DNA of 64,000 bases from Sphingomonas changbaiensis NBRC 104936 (GTDB taxonomy: Bacteria > Pseudomonadota > Alphaproteobacteria > Sphingomonadales > Sphingomonadaceae). Under the pieces are notes generated by a model. The model was not told the DNA's origin. It did not search any database and saw only the letters and a list, made by a program, of their open reading frames with translations. The stretch is taken from positions 103,134-167,133 of the forward strand of contig NZ_BBWU01000028.1 of assembly GCF_000974765.1 (NCBI RefSeq). The letters are read 5' to 3'. The translations under genes and the position numbers were made by a program. Positions 42,008 to 50,709 of this stretch are shown here, piece by piece; the stretch's first letter is position 1, and the number at the start of each line of letters is the position of its first letter.

Positions 42008-43503
42008 AACGCGCGTTGCTTTGCCTGGCCTTCATTGCCACCGCCCTTCCCGCCAAGACGCCGGCGCCCGACGTCCGCGCCTGGCGGCATGCCCATGAGC
42101 GGCAGCTGCTGGAGGATTTCTCGGCATTCGTCGCAATGCCGAACGTCGCCACCACGCTGGCGGACGTGGACCGGAACGCGGCCTTTCTTTCCGGGCAGCT
42201 TCAGGCCCGCGGCTTTACGACCCGGCTGCTGCGCGCGAGCGAAGGCACTCCGGCCACCGTCTATGGCGAGAGGCGTACGCCGGGAGCCAAGCGGACCGTG
42301 CTGTTCTACGCCCATTATGACGGTCAGCCGATCGGACAGAAGGGCTGGACCAGCAAACCCTTCGAGCCGGTTGTGCGCGCCGGCGATCAGATCGTGGACT
42401 GGCGCAGCGCTTCCGGCCCGCTGAACCCCGACTGGCGCATCTACGGTCGCGGCACCGGGGACGACAAGGCGTCCGTCCAGGCGATGCTGAGCGCGCTCGA
42501 CGCGCTGAAGGCGCGCGGCATCAAGCCCAGCGTCAACATCAAGATCATCTGGGAAGGCGAGGAGGAACAAGGCTCGCCGCATCTGGCCGAGATCGTGCGC
42601 GCCAACCGCGACCTGCTGAAGGCCGACCTGCTGATCATGGGCGACGGGCCGATGCACCAGTCAGGCAAGCAGATGATCAATTTCGGCAATCGCGGCATCA
42701 CCGGATTCCGGATGACCGTCTATGGCCCGAACCGGCCGCTGCACGACGGCCATTACGGCAGCTGGGTGCCCAGCCCGTCGGTGATGATGGCGCGGCTGAT
42801 CGCGTCGATGCGCGATGACGACGGAAAGATCCTGATCCCCGGCATCTATGACGATGTGGCGCCGCTGACCGCCGCCGATCGGGATGCGCTCGCCGCGCTG
42901 CCGCCGATCGAAGATGATTTGCGCCGGCAGTTCGCGATTGGGCGCACGCTCACGGAGCGGCTGGCGAACGGCTATCTCCAGCCGACCTTCAACGTCCGCG
43001 CGATCCATGTCGGCGATGAAGGGCCGGACGCGGCCAATGCCATCGCCACCGAAGCGACCGCGTCGTTCGACATCCGGCTGGTGCCGAACCAGAAGCCGGC
43101 GCGGGTCCGGGAGCAGGTCGAGCGTCATTTGGCCGGCCAGGGCTGGTTCGTCGTCCACGCCACGCCCGATGCCGCCACGCGTCTTGCGCATCCCAAGATC
43201 GTGCGCGTCGATTGGGACGAGGGAAGCTCGGAAGCGGTCAAGACGCCGCTGGATACGCCGGCAGCAGGCGCGGTCGCGCAGTCGATCGGCCGCACGGTCG
43301 GCTATCCGGTGCTGAAGCTGCCGATCAGCGGCGGCAGCTCGGGCATTGCGGACGTCGTGAATGCGCTGGACGTGCCGATGGTCGGCGTCAGCATCGCGAA
43401 TTTCGACGACAACCAGCACGCGCGAAACGAGAATCTGCGGCTGGGCAATCTCTGGGACGGGATCGAGGTTTATGCCGGGCTGCTCGCCGACATGAACTGG
43501 TGA
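42004..43503 (+). CDS. Exported M20-family dipeptidase
   Basis: A 499-residue metallopeptidase with a short signal peptide (MKRALLCLAFIATALPAK). Metal-site motifs: VLFYAHYDGQPIG (His-x-Asp), GRGTGDDKASVQAMLSAL (Asp), IIWEGEEEQGSPH (Glu-Glu), and ISGGSSGIADVVN near the C-terminus. It belongs to the carnosinase/peptidase V-like branch that hydrolyses dipeptides, likely in the periplasm. The ATG at 42004 lies in an ATGA overlap with the cupin gene and has GGGAG upstream. It abuts the convergent GST gene. Confidence 0.88.
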   Translation: MKRALLCLAFIATALPAKTPAPDVRAWRHAHERQLLEDFSAFVAMPNVATTLADVDRNAAFLSGQLQARGFTTRLLRASEGTPATVYGERRTPGAKRTVLFYAHYDGQPIGQKGWTSKPFEPVVRAGDQIVDWRSASGPLNPDWRIYGRGTGDDKASVQAMLSALDALKARGIKPSVNIKIIWEGEEEQGSPHLAEIVRANRDLLKADLLIMGDGPMHQSGKQMINFGNRGITGFRMTVYGPNRPLHDGHYGSWVPSPSVMMARLIASMRDDDGKILIPGIYDDVAPLTAADRDALAALPPIEDDLRRQFAIGRTLTERLANGYLQPTFNVRAIHVGDEGPDAANAIATEATASFDIRLVPNQKPARVREQVERHLAGQGWFVVHATPDAATRLAHPKIVRVDWDEGSSEAVKTPLDTPAAGAVAQSIGRTVGYPVLKLPISGGSSGIADVVNALDVPMVGVSIANFDDNQHARNENLRLGNLWDGIEVYAGLLADMNW

Positions 43504-44169
43504 TCAGGCGACCGGCTGCTCGTATTTCTCGATCGTCCAGGCCTCATCCTGCGCGTCCTCGATCCACTGGCGGATATGGGGGTGGGTGAACAGCGCCTCG
43601 ACATAGGTCGCGGCAAAGCCGGGCAGCGGGACGGAGTAGGTGACGAAGCGGGTCGCGACCGGCGCGAACATGATGTCGGCCGCGCTATAGTCGCCGAACA
43701 GGAACTTGCCGGTACCGCCATAGCGCGCGCGGGCTTGCGCCCAGAGGCCGAGAATGCGGCCGATTTCCTGCACCACCTCCGGGCTGAGCCGACCGGGCGG
43801 GAATTGCCTGCGGACGTTCATCGGCAGGTCGCGGCGCAGGTTCGGATAGCTGGAGTGCATTTCCGCCGCCATCGACCGCGCCATCGCCCGCGCGCCTTCG
43901 TCCTTGGGCCAGAAAATGTCGCGGCCGACCTTGTCCGCCAGCCAGTCGATGATCGCGAGCGAATCCCAGACGACCACGTCGCCTTCCCACAGGATCGGCA
44001 CCTTGCCCTGGCTTGGCGCGAACTCGTCGCCCTCCCGCCTGCGGTTCCAGTCCTCGTCGAACAGCGGGACGGTCGCTTCCTCGAACGCGAGGCCGGACTG
44101 CTTGACCGCAAGCCAGCCGCGCATCGACCAGCTGGAATAGGCTTTGTTGCCGATGAAGAGCTTCAACAT
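43504..44169 (-). CDS. Glutathione S-transferase family protein
   Basis: A 221-residue GST. The thioredoxin-fold N-terminal part is MLKLFIGNKAYSSWSMRGWL, then PILWEGDVVVWDSLAIIDWL with the cis-Pro (VPILWEG) and the glutathione-binding DS. The helical C-terminal domain follows. The catalytic Ser/Cys region 'YSSWS' corresponds to the family first-helix motif. A role in detoxification or maleylacetoacetate-type isomerisation cannot be decided. It lies 17 bases downstream of engB on the same strand. Confidence 0.88.
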   Translation of the reverse strand: MLKLFIGNKAYSSWSMRGWLAVKQSGLAFEEATVPLFDEDWNRRREGDEFAPSQGKVPILWEGDVVVWDSLAIIDWLADKVGRDIFWPKDEGARAMARSMAAEMHSSYPNLRRDLPMNVRRQFPPGRLSPEVVQEIGRILGLWAQARARYGGTGKFLFGDYSAADIMFAPVATRFVTYSVPLPGFAATYVEALFTHPHIRQWIEDAQDEAWTIEKYEQPVA

Positions 44170-44186
44170 GCGGGGCCCTGTAGCCG

Positions 44187-44819
44187 CTAAGCGAGGGTGG
44201 ATTCCAGCACCGCCGCACGAAGCTCCGGAATCCCCATGCCCTTTTCGCTGGACGTCGCGATCACGTCCGGATGGGCAGCGGGGTGCTTGCGGGCCTCCGC
44301 GCTGGTCGCATCGCGGACCTTGGCGAGTTCGGTCGCCTTCACCTTGTCGGCCTTGGTGAGGACGAGGCGGTAGGACACGGCGGCCTTGTCCAGCATGTCC
44401 ATCAGCTCGCGGTCGACATCCTTCAGCCCGTGGCGGCTGTCGACCAGCACCAGCACGCGCTTCAGCACCGCGCGGCCGCGGAGGAAATCGTTCACGAGGT
44501 ATTTCCACCGCCGCATCAGGTCTTTGGGCGCCTTAGCGAACCCATAGCCGGGCATGTCGACGAGCCGCAGCTGCAGCGGATCGCCGACATCGAAGAAATT
44601 GAGCTCCTGCGTTCGTCCCGGCGTGTTCGAGGTCCGCGCCAGGCCGTTGCGGCCGGTCAGCGCGTTCAGCAGCGACGACTTGCCGACGTTCGAACGGCCC
44701 GCGAACGCGACTTCGGGCGCATCCGGATCGGGCAGGAACTTGAGCTCCGGCGCCGACTTCAAAAACGCGATCGGCCCCGCGAACAGCTTCCGCGCCTGTT
44801 CGATCAGTTCCTCGTCCAT
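44187..44819 (-). CDS. engB: Ribosome biogenesis GTPase EngB (YsxC/YihA)
   Basis: A 210-residue GTPase required for large ribosomal subunit assembly. G motifs: AFAGRSNVGKSSLLNALTGR (G1), LVDMPGYGFAKAP (G3), VLTKADKVK (G4) and ATSSEKGMG (G5). The ATG overlaps the yidC stop (ATGA), so it belongs to the rpmH-rnpA-yidD-yidC-engB operon, a common arrangement in Alphaproteobacteria. Confidence 0.95.
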   Translation of the reverse strand: MDEELIEQARKLFAGPIAFLKSAPELKFLPDPDAPEVAFAGRSNVGKSSLLNALTGRNGLARTSNTPGRTQELNFFDVGDPLQLRLVDMPGYGFAKAPKDLMRRWKYLVNDFLRGRAVLKRVLVLVDSRHGLKDVDRELMDMLDKAAVSYRLVLTKADKVKATELAKVRDATSAEARKHPAAHPDVIATSSEKGMGIPELRAAVLESTLA

Positions 44820-46540
44820 CAGGTGGTCGCGGTGTTCGGGTTGTTCTTGAGCGCAGGATAGCGGCTGTAGAGCCACTTCTGCTGCGCGATCGCGAGCAGG
44901 TTCGAGACCGTCCAGTAGAGCTGCAGCCCGGCCGCGTACGGCGCCATGATGAACATGAAGATCCAGGGCATGATCGAGAAGACCTGCTGCTGGACCGGGT
45001 CCATCTGGGCCGGATTCAGCTTGAACTGGATGTACATGGTGACGCCGAGCAGGATCGGCAGCACACCCAGCGCCAGCATGTGCGGCGGCGTGAAGTTCAG
45101 ATAGCCGAACAGGTTGATCGGCGTTGCCGGATCGGGCGCGGACAGGTCCTTGATCCACAGCACGAACGGCTGGTGCCGCATCTCGATCGTCAGCATCAGC
45201 ACCTTGTAGAGCGCGTAGAAGATCGGGATTTGCAGCACGATCGGCAGGCAGCCGGCGAGCGGGTTCACTTTCTCACGCTTGTAGAGTTCCAGCATTTCCT
45301 GCTGCAGCTTCGCCTTGTCGTCCTTGTGCCGCTCCTGCAGCGCTTTCACTTTGGGCTGCAGCGAGCGCATCGCAGCCATCGACGCGAACTGGCGCTGCGC
45401 GATCGGGAACATCGCGCCGCGCACGATCAGCGTCAGCAGGATGATGGCGACGCCGAAATTGCCGACCGCCTTGAACATCGTATCGAGCAACCAGAAGATC
45501 GGCCGCTCGAAGAAACTGAACCAGCCCCAGTCGATCGCCTTGTCGAAACCGGCGATGTTGAGATCGTTCTCATAATTCTGAAGGACCGACACTTCCTTCG
45601 CACCGGAGAAGAGGTGCAGCGACGTCGTCGCGACCTTGCCCGGCGCGACGACCGTCTGGTCCGTCGGCGTCAACGCCGCCAGATACACCTTGTCGCCGAT
45701 CGCACGGAATGAGGCGTTGATGTGCGCATTGGGCGCCGGCGCGAGCGCCGTCAGCCAATATTTGTCGGTGAAGCCCAGCCAGCCGCCGGTCGAGGTAAAG
45801 CTCTGGCCCTGCGGCCCGGCGCTATCCAGATCCTTGAAGTTGACCTTGTAGTTCGCGGTGCCGTCGAACACCCCGATCGGGCCGGTGTGCTGCGTCCAGG
45901 TGCTCGGGTCCGTCGAGACGCCGGTGCGCTTCACCAGCGCGAACGGACGCACCGCGACCGGGGCCGCTCCGCCGTTGGCGACGCTCTGATCGGCGGTGAT
46001 CATGTAATTTTGGTCGATCGCGAGGCGGATGCGGAAGGTCTGGCCGGCGCCGTTGGTCCAGCTGAGCGTGACCGGCTTGCCCGGCGCGAGCAGTTGGCCA
46101 TCCGCCTGCCAGACGGTGTCGTTGCCGGGCACCGCGAGGCCCTGCCCGGCCCATCCGAATTGCGCATAGACCGCGCCCGGCGCGCCTTCGGGCGACAGCA
46201 GCCGCACCGGCGGCGAGTTCTTCGCGATCGATTCGCGGTGGCGCTTCAGCACCAGATCGTCGACGCGCGCGCCCTTCAGGTTGATCGAGCCGGCGACCGA
46301 CGGCGTGTCGATCCGCACCCGCGGCGTTTCGCCCAGCACGATCGCGCGGCTGCGCAGCGCCTGCGGCTTGTCGGCCGTCGCGTCGGCGGCGGGGTTCGGC
46401 AGCGGCACCTGCTTGCCGTGCACGACCTTGGTCACCGGCGGGTTGGCGGTCGGCAGGAAGCGATTCGACAGCGCGCTCCAGCCGAACAACACGATGGCCG
46501 AAAGCACGATCGCAAGGATCATGTTGCGCTGGTTATCCAA
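44819..46540 (-). CDS. yidC: Membrane protein insertase YidC
   Basis: A 573-residue Oxa1-type insertase for inner-membrane proteins, with a large periplasmic domain. The N-terminal helix NMILAIVLSAIVLFGWSALS is followed by a periplasmic beta domain up to about residue 340, then a C-terminal core of hydrophobic segments (FGVAIILLTLIVRGAMFPIA, LAGCLPIVLQIPIFYALYKV, ALGVLPILLGVTMYIQFK) with the motif RQFASMAAMRSLQPKVKALQ. Family proteins start MDNQ, so the TTG at 46540 is preferred; the TTG at 46552 is an alternative. It is coupled to engB by ATGA. Confidence 0.95.
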   Translation of the reverse strand: MDNQRNMILAIVLSAIVLFGWSALSNRFLPTANPPVTKVVHGKQVPLPNPAADATADKPQALRSRAIVLGETPRVRIDTPSVAGSINLKGARVDDLVLKRHRESIAKNSPPVRLLSPEGAPGAVYAQFGWAGQGLAVPGNDTVWQADGQLLAPGKPVTLSWTNGAGQTFRIRLAIDQNYMITADQSVANGGAAPVAVRPFALVKRTGVSTDPSTWTQHTGPIGVFDGTANYKVNFKDLDSAGPQGQSFTSTGGWLGFTDKYWLTALAPAPNAHINASFRAIGDKVYLAALTPTDQTVVAPGKVATTSLHLFSGAKEVSVLQNYENDLNIAGFDKAIDWGWFSFFERPIFWLLDTMFKAVGNFGVAIILLTLIVRGAMFPIAQRQFASMAAMRSLQPKVKALQERHKDDKAKLQQEMLELYKREKVNPLAGCLPIVLQIPIFYALYKVLMLTIEMRHQPFVLWIKDLSAPDPATPINLFGYLNFTPPHMLALGVLPILLGVTMYIQFKLNPAQMDPVQQQVFSIMPWIFMFIMAPYAAGLQLYWTVSNLLAIAQQKWLYSRYPALKNNPNTATT

Positions 46541-46552
46541 GTCTCGCTCCAA

Positions 46553-46762
46553 TCATGGGACGGGGTCGTATCCATGCCCGCCAAAGGGGTGGCAGCGGCA
46601 CAGGCGCTTCACCGCCAGCCAACCGCCCCGCGCCGCGCCATAGCGCTCCACTGCCTCGATTGCATAGGCCGAACATGACGGCGTGTAGCGGCACGAGGGC
46701 GGGAGGATCGCGGACGGATAGCGCTGCCAGAAGCGGGCAAGGCGGACGAGCACTGAGGTCAT
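46553..46762 (-). CDS. yidD: Membrane protein insertion efficiency factor YidD
   Basis: A 69-residue protein with the invariant motif [20 protein letters not shown] and the C-terminal [15 protein letters not shown], both diagnostic of YidD, a small membrane-associated helper of YidC. It is shorter than in E. coli (85). The ATG overlaps the rnpA stop (ATGA). Confidence 0.95.
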   Translation of the reverse strand: MTSVLVRLARFWQRYPSAILPPSCRYTPSCSAYAIEAVERYGAARGGWLAVKRLCRCHPFGGHGYDPVP

Positions 46763-47325
46763 GCTCTCCTCCCGGTTTGGGCTGAGCCTGTCGAAGCCCT
46801 CCCTTTCCTTTCAGCGCCGCCAGAAGAAGGGAGGCCTTCGACAGGCTCAGGCCGAACCGGCTCTTGAGCCAATCTCCCCAACGCTTTCACCAGTTCCGCT
46901 CGCAGCAGTGAGAAGTCGCGTTCCACCCCACCCGCGCGTCCGATCAGCACGTGATCGGCGCCGGCCAGGCCTCGTTCCGGCAGCAGCTCGGCCGCAAGCG
47001 CACGAAAGCGGCGCTTCATCCGGTTCCGGATAACCGCGCCGCCGATCTTCTTCGTGACGGTAATGCCGTAGCGCATGGCCGGATCGTCGTCGCCGCGCGG
47101 GCGGACCAGAAGGACGAAGCCGGGCATCGGCGCCCTGCGGCCTGCATTCGCCGCGAGGAAATCCGCGCGACGAATGAGTTTCTTTAGGCCGACAGGACCT
47201 TGCGGCCGCGATTGCGGCGCGCCGCGATCACCTTGCGGCCGCCCACTGTCGCCATCCGCGCGCGGAACCCGTGGCGCCGCTTGCGCACCAGGTTGCTCGG
47301 CTGAAACGTGCGCTTCATCGCTCAT
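46759..47325 (-). CDS. rnpA: Ribonuclease P protein component, reading frame enclosing rpmH
   Basis: RNase P protein that assists 5' maturation of tRNAs. The core runs from [20 protein letters not shown] through [24 protein letters not shown], with the RNR motif. The core begins at codon 47187, which is CTA, and there is no ATG, GTG or TTG between it and the ATG at 47325. The only canonical start therefore gives a 188-residue protein whose first 46 residues are encoded by the rpmH DNA in another frame, as described for Thermus. A rare start such as ATT at 47175 is the other option. The last 30 or so residues ([20 protein letters not shown] and on) are encoded by a dispersed repeat. The stop overlaps yidD. 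Confidence 0.88.
   Translation of the reverse strand: MSDEAHVSAEQPGAQAAPRVPRADGDSGRPQGDRGAPQSRPQGPVGLKKLIRRADFLAANAGRRAPMPGFVLLVRPRGDDDPAMRYGITVTKKIGGAVIRNRMKRRFRALAAELLPERGLAGADHVLIGRAGGVERDFSLLRAELVKALGRLAQEPVRPEPVEGLPSSGGAERKGRASTGSAQTGRRA
46772..46860. repeat. Inverted repeat of the GGTTTGGGCTGAGCxTGTCGAAG family (copy 2), inside rnpA
   Basis: CGGTTTGGGCTGAGCCTGTC GAAGCCCTCCCTTTC is mirrored by GAAGGGAGGCCTTCGACAGG CTCAGGCCGAACCGG. It is the same element as at 268-363, but here it is read in frame as the C-terminal codons of rnpA. Confidence 0.88.
47184..47318 (-). CDS. rpmH: Ribosomal protein bL34
   Basis: A 44-residue ribosomal protein with the complete family sequence [20 protein letters not shown] through [18 protein letters not shown]. 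It is too short for normal length cut-offs. AAGGA lies about eight bases before the ATG. The gene lies wholly inside the rnpA open frame, shifted by one base, and is the first gene of the rpmH-rnpA-yidD-yidC-engB operon. Confidence 0.96.
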   Translation of the reverse strand: MKRTFQPSNLVRKRRHGFRARMATVGGRKVIAARRNRGRKVLSA

Positions 47326-47342
47326 TCCTTAAAATTCTGAAC

Positions 47343-47369
47343 AAAAAGGGCCGCCAAACAAGGGCGGCC
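47343..47369 (-). terminator. Rho-independent terminator between the 47409 gene and rpmH
   Basis: On the minus strand, GGCCGCC-CTTGTTT-GGCGGCC is followed by CTTTTTG. It lies about 40 bases after the stop of the 47409-47696 gene and before rpmH, so it separates the two units. Confidence 0.75.
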
Positions 47370-47408
47370 ACACCGTTGCGGCGCGGTTATGCGGAATGCC
47401 GCGCAAAG

Positions 47409-47696
47409 TCAATCCGATCTCTCCGGCTTGGCGCGGCCACGCGGCGCCGGTGCGCGGCGCAACACCTTGTCCGCAAGCCGCCCATGACTGGGATAGCGGC
47501 GCGTGTAGCGGACATAAGCGCGCTTCACCCAGTTCGAATTCTTGAGCAATAGCGCCGCGCCGCCCGCGAACACGAAGATGCCGCCCGGCCCCGGCAACGC
47601 GCCGACGATCGGAGTCAGCACGATCAGCAGCCAGCCCAGGCCCAGATAGACGATACGGAGAACGGAATCGGGAGGCGCTTTCACGGCCGAGCACAT
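47409..47696 (-). CDS. PGPGW-type small transmembrane protein
   Basis: A 95-residue protein with a hydrophobic hairpin (VYLGLGWLLIVLTPIVGALPGPGGIFVFAGGAALLLKNSNW), where the central PGPGG matches the PGPGW family of putative transmembrane proteins, followed by a basic tail (KRAYVRYTRRYPSHGRLADK). The role is unknown. The start at 47696 (MCSAVKAPP) is favoured; a GTG four codons later is possible. A terminator follows the gene. Confidence 0.78.
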   Translation of the reverse strand: MCSAVKAPPDSVLRIVYLGLGWLLIVLTPIVGALPGPGGIFVFAGGAALLLKNSNWVKRAYVRYTRRYPSHGRLADKVLRRAPAPRGRAKPERSD

Positions 47697-47780
47697 GGGA
47701 CGGGCGGCCCCCCGGTGCAAGCGGCACGGCTCGACATGACGTCAGCCTTATGGCTATGTGCCTGATCAGGGGGAGTAATC

Positions 47781-49289
47781 ATGGTCGCCATCGTCTCGAC
47801 GGCAGCCTATTTAGGGCTGGAAGCGCGCGCCGTCGAAGTTCAGGTCCAGCTGACGCCGGGCCTGCCGAAATTCGTCGTGGTCGGCCTGCCCGACAAGATG
47901 GTGGCCGAAAGCCGCGAGCGGGTGCGGAGCGCAATCGCGGCGCTGGGCCTGTCGCTGCCGCCCAAGCATATCACGGTCAATCTCTCCCCCGCAGACCTGC
48001 CGAAGGAAGGATCGCATTACGACCTGCCGATCGCCCTCGGCCTGCTCGCTGCGATGGGCGTGGTCGATGCGGAGACGCTCAGCCAATATCTGATCGTCGG
48101 GGAACTGGGGCTGGACGGCCGTGTCGCTTCCTCTCCGGGCGTGTTGCTGGCGGCGCTTCACGCATCGGAGCGGCAGCTCGGCCTGATCTGCCCTGCGGCG
48201 CAGGGGGGCGAGGCGGCCTGGGCCGGCTCGATCGAAGTGATTCCCGCGCCCGACCTGCTCTCCTTGCTGAATCACTTGCGAGGTACGGCTTTGCTGCCGG
48301 CCCCCACTCCAGGCCTGGCCGACGATCCGGAACGGGGCCCGAATCTCTCCCAGGTCAGAGGCCAGGAGACCGCGAAGCGCGCGCTGGAGATCGCGGCGGC
48401 GGGCGGGCACAATCTGCTGATGATCGGCCCACCGGGCGCGGGCAAGTCGCTGATGGCGGCGTGCCTGCCCGGCATCCTTCCCGAGCTCACGGCCGGCGAA
48501 GCGCTCGAAGTGTCGATGGTCGCGAGCGTGGCCGGCGCACTCGAAGGAGGGCGAATCTCGCGCACCCGGCCCTTTCGCAGCCCCCATCATTCGGCATCGA
48601 TGGCGGCATTGGTCGGCGGCGGCATTCGCGCAAAGCCGGGCGAAGTCAGCCTCGCGCATCTGGGCGTGCTGTTCCTGGACGAGTTGCCCGAGTTCCAGCG
48701 CACGGTGCTCGATTCGCTCCGCCAGCCGCTCGAGACCGGCAATGTCAGCGTCGCGCGCGCCAATGCGCATGTAACCTTTCCGGCGCGGGTGCAGTTGATC
48801 GCGGCGATGAACCCGTGCCGCTGCGGGCATCTGGGCGACCCTGCCCTCGCCTGCGCCCGCGCGCCGCGCTGCGCCGCCGATTACCAGGCCAAGGTCAGTG
48901 GCCCGCTGCTCGACCGCATCGACCTGCACGTGGAAGTCGGCGCCGTGAGCGCTGCCGACCTGGTGCTGCCGCCGCCCAGCGAAGGCTCGGCCGAAGTCGG
49001 CGCGCGCGTGCGGGCGGCGCGGGAGGTCCAGACGCTGCGCTATAACGGCAATGGCGTGCGTACCAATGCGGAAGCGGACGGCGCCGTGCTGGAGGCCGTC
49101 GCCACGCCCGACGAGCCGGGCCGCAAGCTGCTGGCGCAGGCGGCGGAGGCAATGCGGCTGTCGGCGCGCGGCTATACGCGCATCCAGCGCGTGGCGCGGA
49201 CGATCGCAGACCTTGCGGGCGCGGACACGGTCGGCCGCATCCATGTGGCCGAAGCGCTGAGCTATCGCCGCCAAGCGCCGCGGAACTAA
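47781..49289 (+). CDS. comM: YifB/ComM-type AAA+ ATPase (Mg-chelatase-like)
   Basis: A 502-residue protein. The N-terminal S5/LonC-like domain (YLGLEARAVEVQVQLTPGLP, PKHITVNLSPADLPKEGSHY) is followed by an AAA+ Mg-chelatase domain with Walker A LLMIGPPGAGKSLMAACLPG, Walker B HLGVLFLDELPEF and the zinc-like MNPCRCGHLGD...C...C cluster, then a C-terminal helical domain. ComM is a hexameric helicase that promotes branch migration during natural transformation; homologues are found in most proteobacteria. It stands alone, with family A repeats after it. Confidence 0.93.
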   Translation: MVAIVSTAAYLGLEARAVEVQVQLTPGLPKFVVVGLPDKMVAESRERVRSAIAALGLSLPPKHITVNLSPADLPKEGSHYDLPIALGLLAAMGVVDAETLSQYLIVGELGLDGRVASSPGVLLAALHASERQLGLICPAAQGGEAAWAGSIEVIPAPDLLSLLNHLRGTALLPAPTPGLADDPERGPNLSQVRGQETAKRALEIAAAGGHNLLMIGPPGAGKSLMAACLPGILPELTAGEALEVSMVASVAGALEGGRISRTRPFRSPHHSASMAALVGGGIRAKPGEVSLAHLGVLFLDELPEFQRTVLDSLRQPLETGNVSVARANAHVTFPARVQLIAAMNPCRCGHLGDPALACARAPRCAADYQAKVSGPLLDRIDLHVEVGAVSAADLVLPPPSEGSAEVGARVRAAREVQTLRYNGNGVRTNAEADGAVLEAVATPDEPGRKLLAQAAEAMRLSARGYTRIQRVARTIADLAGADTVGRIHVAEALSYRRQAPRN

Positions 49290-49441
49290 ACTCCTCCCCG
49301 GAACGGGGAGGGGGACCGCTCGCCGCAGGCGAGTGGTGGAGGGGCCGCAGCGCAGCGAGGATGCCGCCACCTCCGCTTCGCTCCGGCCCCTCCACCAAGC
49401 CGCTTCGCGCCTTGGTCCCCCTCCCCGTTCCGGGGAGGATT
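49290..49441. repeat. GC-rich intergenic repeat, family A (copy 4)
   Basis: CTCCTCCCCGGAACGGGGAG with the right-hand CTCCCCGTTCCGGGGAGGA, plus GGACCGCTCGCCGCAGGCGA, GGTGGAGGGGCCGCAGCGCA and matching arms. It lies between the convergent comM and ahpD genes. Confidence 0.85.
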
Positions 49442-49447
49442 TGGGAC

Positions 49448-49969
49448 TTAGTTGATCGCCGAATGCACGGTCGCGACCGCGGTCATCACGGCGCCCACGC
49501 GCGCCGCGGCCTGGATCGTTTCCGCATTCACGCCATGCTGGCGCAGCACCTTTTCGTGGCTGTCGATGCACATGCCGCAGCCGTTCTGGGCGGAGACGGC
49601 GAGGCTGAACAGCTCAAAGTCCGCCTTGTCGATGCCGGGATTGCCGATCACGTTCATGCGCAGCTTGGCCGGCATGGTCTGGTATTCGGGGTTCGAGGCG
49701 AGGTGGGTGAAGCGGTAATACACGTTGTTCATCGCCATCACCGCCGCCGCCGCACGCGCCGCATTGGCGGCCTCGGCGCTCAGCTTGCCTTCGACCTCGG
49801 CCTCCGCCGCCGCCACGAGCGGACGATAACCGGTGCCGTGCGCGGTCGCGAGCAGCAGCCCATATTTGCGCTGGTCGCCCAGCAATTGGTCGTTGAGGAT
49901 CGAGCTGACGTTCAGCCGCAGATCCTTCGCGAAATCGGGAAGCGTGTCCGCGAATTGCTTGAGGGACAT
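49448..49969 (-). CDS. ahpD: Alkylhydroperoxidase AhpD-type protein
   Basis: A 173-residue all-helical peroxidase-associated protein. The active CxxC lies in SAQNGCGMCIDSHEKVLRQHG, with the Glu and His of the AhpD proton relay (SHEKVLRQHG). The beginning MSLKQFADTLPDFAKDLRLN is typical of AhpD of mycobacterial/alphaproteobacterial type, which recycles AhpC or has weak peroxidase activity. It lies 59 bases downstream of ahpC on the same strand, so the two probably form an ahpCD operon. Confidence 0.93.
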   Translation of the reverse strand: MSLKQFADTLPDFAKDLRLNVSSILNDQLLGDQRKYGLLLATAHGTGYRPLVAAAEAEVEGKLSAEAANAARAAAAVMAMNNVYYRFTHLASNPEYQTMPAKLRMNVIGNPGIDKADFELFSLAVSAQNGCGMCIDSHEKVLRQHGVNAETIQAAARVGAVMTAVATVHSAIN

Positions 49970-50028
49970 GGATGATCTCCAGACAGAGTTCGGGCGCGGA
50001 GTCGTGGAACCCCGCGCCCGTTTGAGGC

Positions 50029-50574
50029 TTACGCCGCGATCGGGTGAAGGGTTTCTTCGCCCTTGCTCCAGTTGCAGGGGCAGAGCTCGTCAGTCTGCAG
50101 CGCGTCGAGGACGCGCAGGGTCTCCTGCGGATTGCGGCCGACGTTCAGGCCGTTAACCGTCACGTGCTGGATCACATTGTCGGGGTCGACAATGAAGGTC
50201 GCGCGGTAAGCGACGTGCTCATCCTTATCGAGAATGCCCAGCGCTTCGGCCAGCTTGGCGCCGTTATCGGCAACCCAGGGGAAATCCGCCTGGGCCAGCT
50301 CCGGATCGGAGCGCCGCCATGCAAAATGGACGTGCGCGGTGTCGGTCGAGGCGCCGATCAGCTCGGCGTCGCGATCCGCGAAATCGCCCTTCAGACTGCC
50401 ATAGCCGACAATCTCGGTCGGGCAGACGAAGGTGAAATCCTTCGGCCAGTAGAACAGGATCTTCCACTTGCCGTTGGTCTGGCCAAGGTCGATCGTTTCG
50501 CCGGCGGGAAGCGCCGAAGTGCCCTGCTGGACGGGAAGGGTGAGTGCGGGAAGCTTGTCGCCAACGGTCAGCAT
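50029..50574 (-). CDS. ahpC: Alkyl hydroperoxide reductase subunit C (peroxiredoxin)
   Basis: A 181-residue peroxiredoxin that reduces H2O2 and organic peroxides. The peroxidatic Cys is in FYWPKDFTFVCPTEIVGYGS and the resolving Cys in DELCPCNWSKGEE; the C-terminal CPCNW is typical of the AhpE/AhpC group that works with AhpD rather than AhpF. The start at 50574 (MLTVGDKLPAL) is clear. It is divergent from an OxyR-type regulator, which is expected to control it. Confidence 0.94.
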   Translation of the reverse strand: MLTVGDKLPALTLPVQQGTSALPAGETIDLGQTNGKWKILFYWPKDFTFVCPTEIVGYGSLKGDFADRDAELIGASTDTAHVHFAWRRSDPELAQADFPWVADNGAKLAEALGILDKDEHVAYRATFIVDPDNVIQHVTVNGLNVGRNPQETLRVLDALQTDELCPCNWSKGEETLHPIAA

Positions 50575-50667
50575 GGTTTCGTCTCCTTGTGTTTGAACCT
50601 GCAAGGCGGGCACGACTCGTCGTTCCCGCTCAACGCTGGCCGATATAGGGGCTGGCACAAATCGATC

Positions 50668-50691
50668 CAATAGATTATTCAATCCCTATTG
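50668..50691. promoter_or_regulatory. Candidate OxyR binding dyad between ahpC and oxyR
   Basis: CAATAG, 12 bases, CTATTG form an inverted repeat in the ahpC-oxyR gap, with outer CGAT/ATCG offset by one base. A further ATAG lies at 50645. The ATAG/CTAT composition resembles OxyR half sites, though the classic four half sites at fixed spacing are not all present. It would overlap the TTG at 50689, which favours the GTG at 50710 as the oxyR start. Confidence 0.45.
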
Positions 50692-50709
50692 ATCGACTGG
50701 GACGATGTG

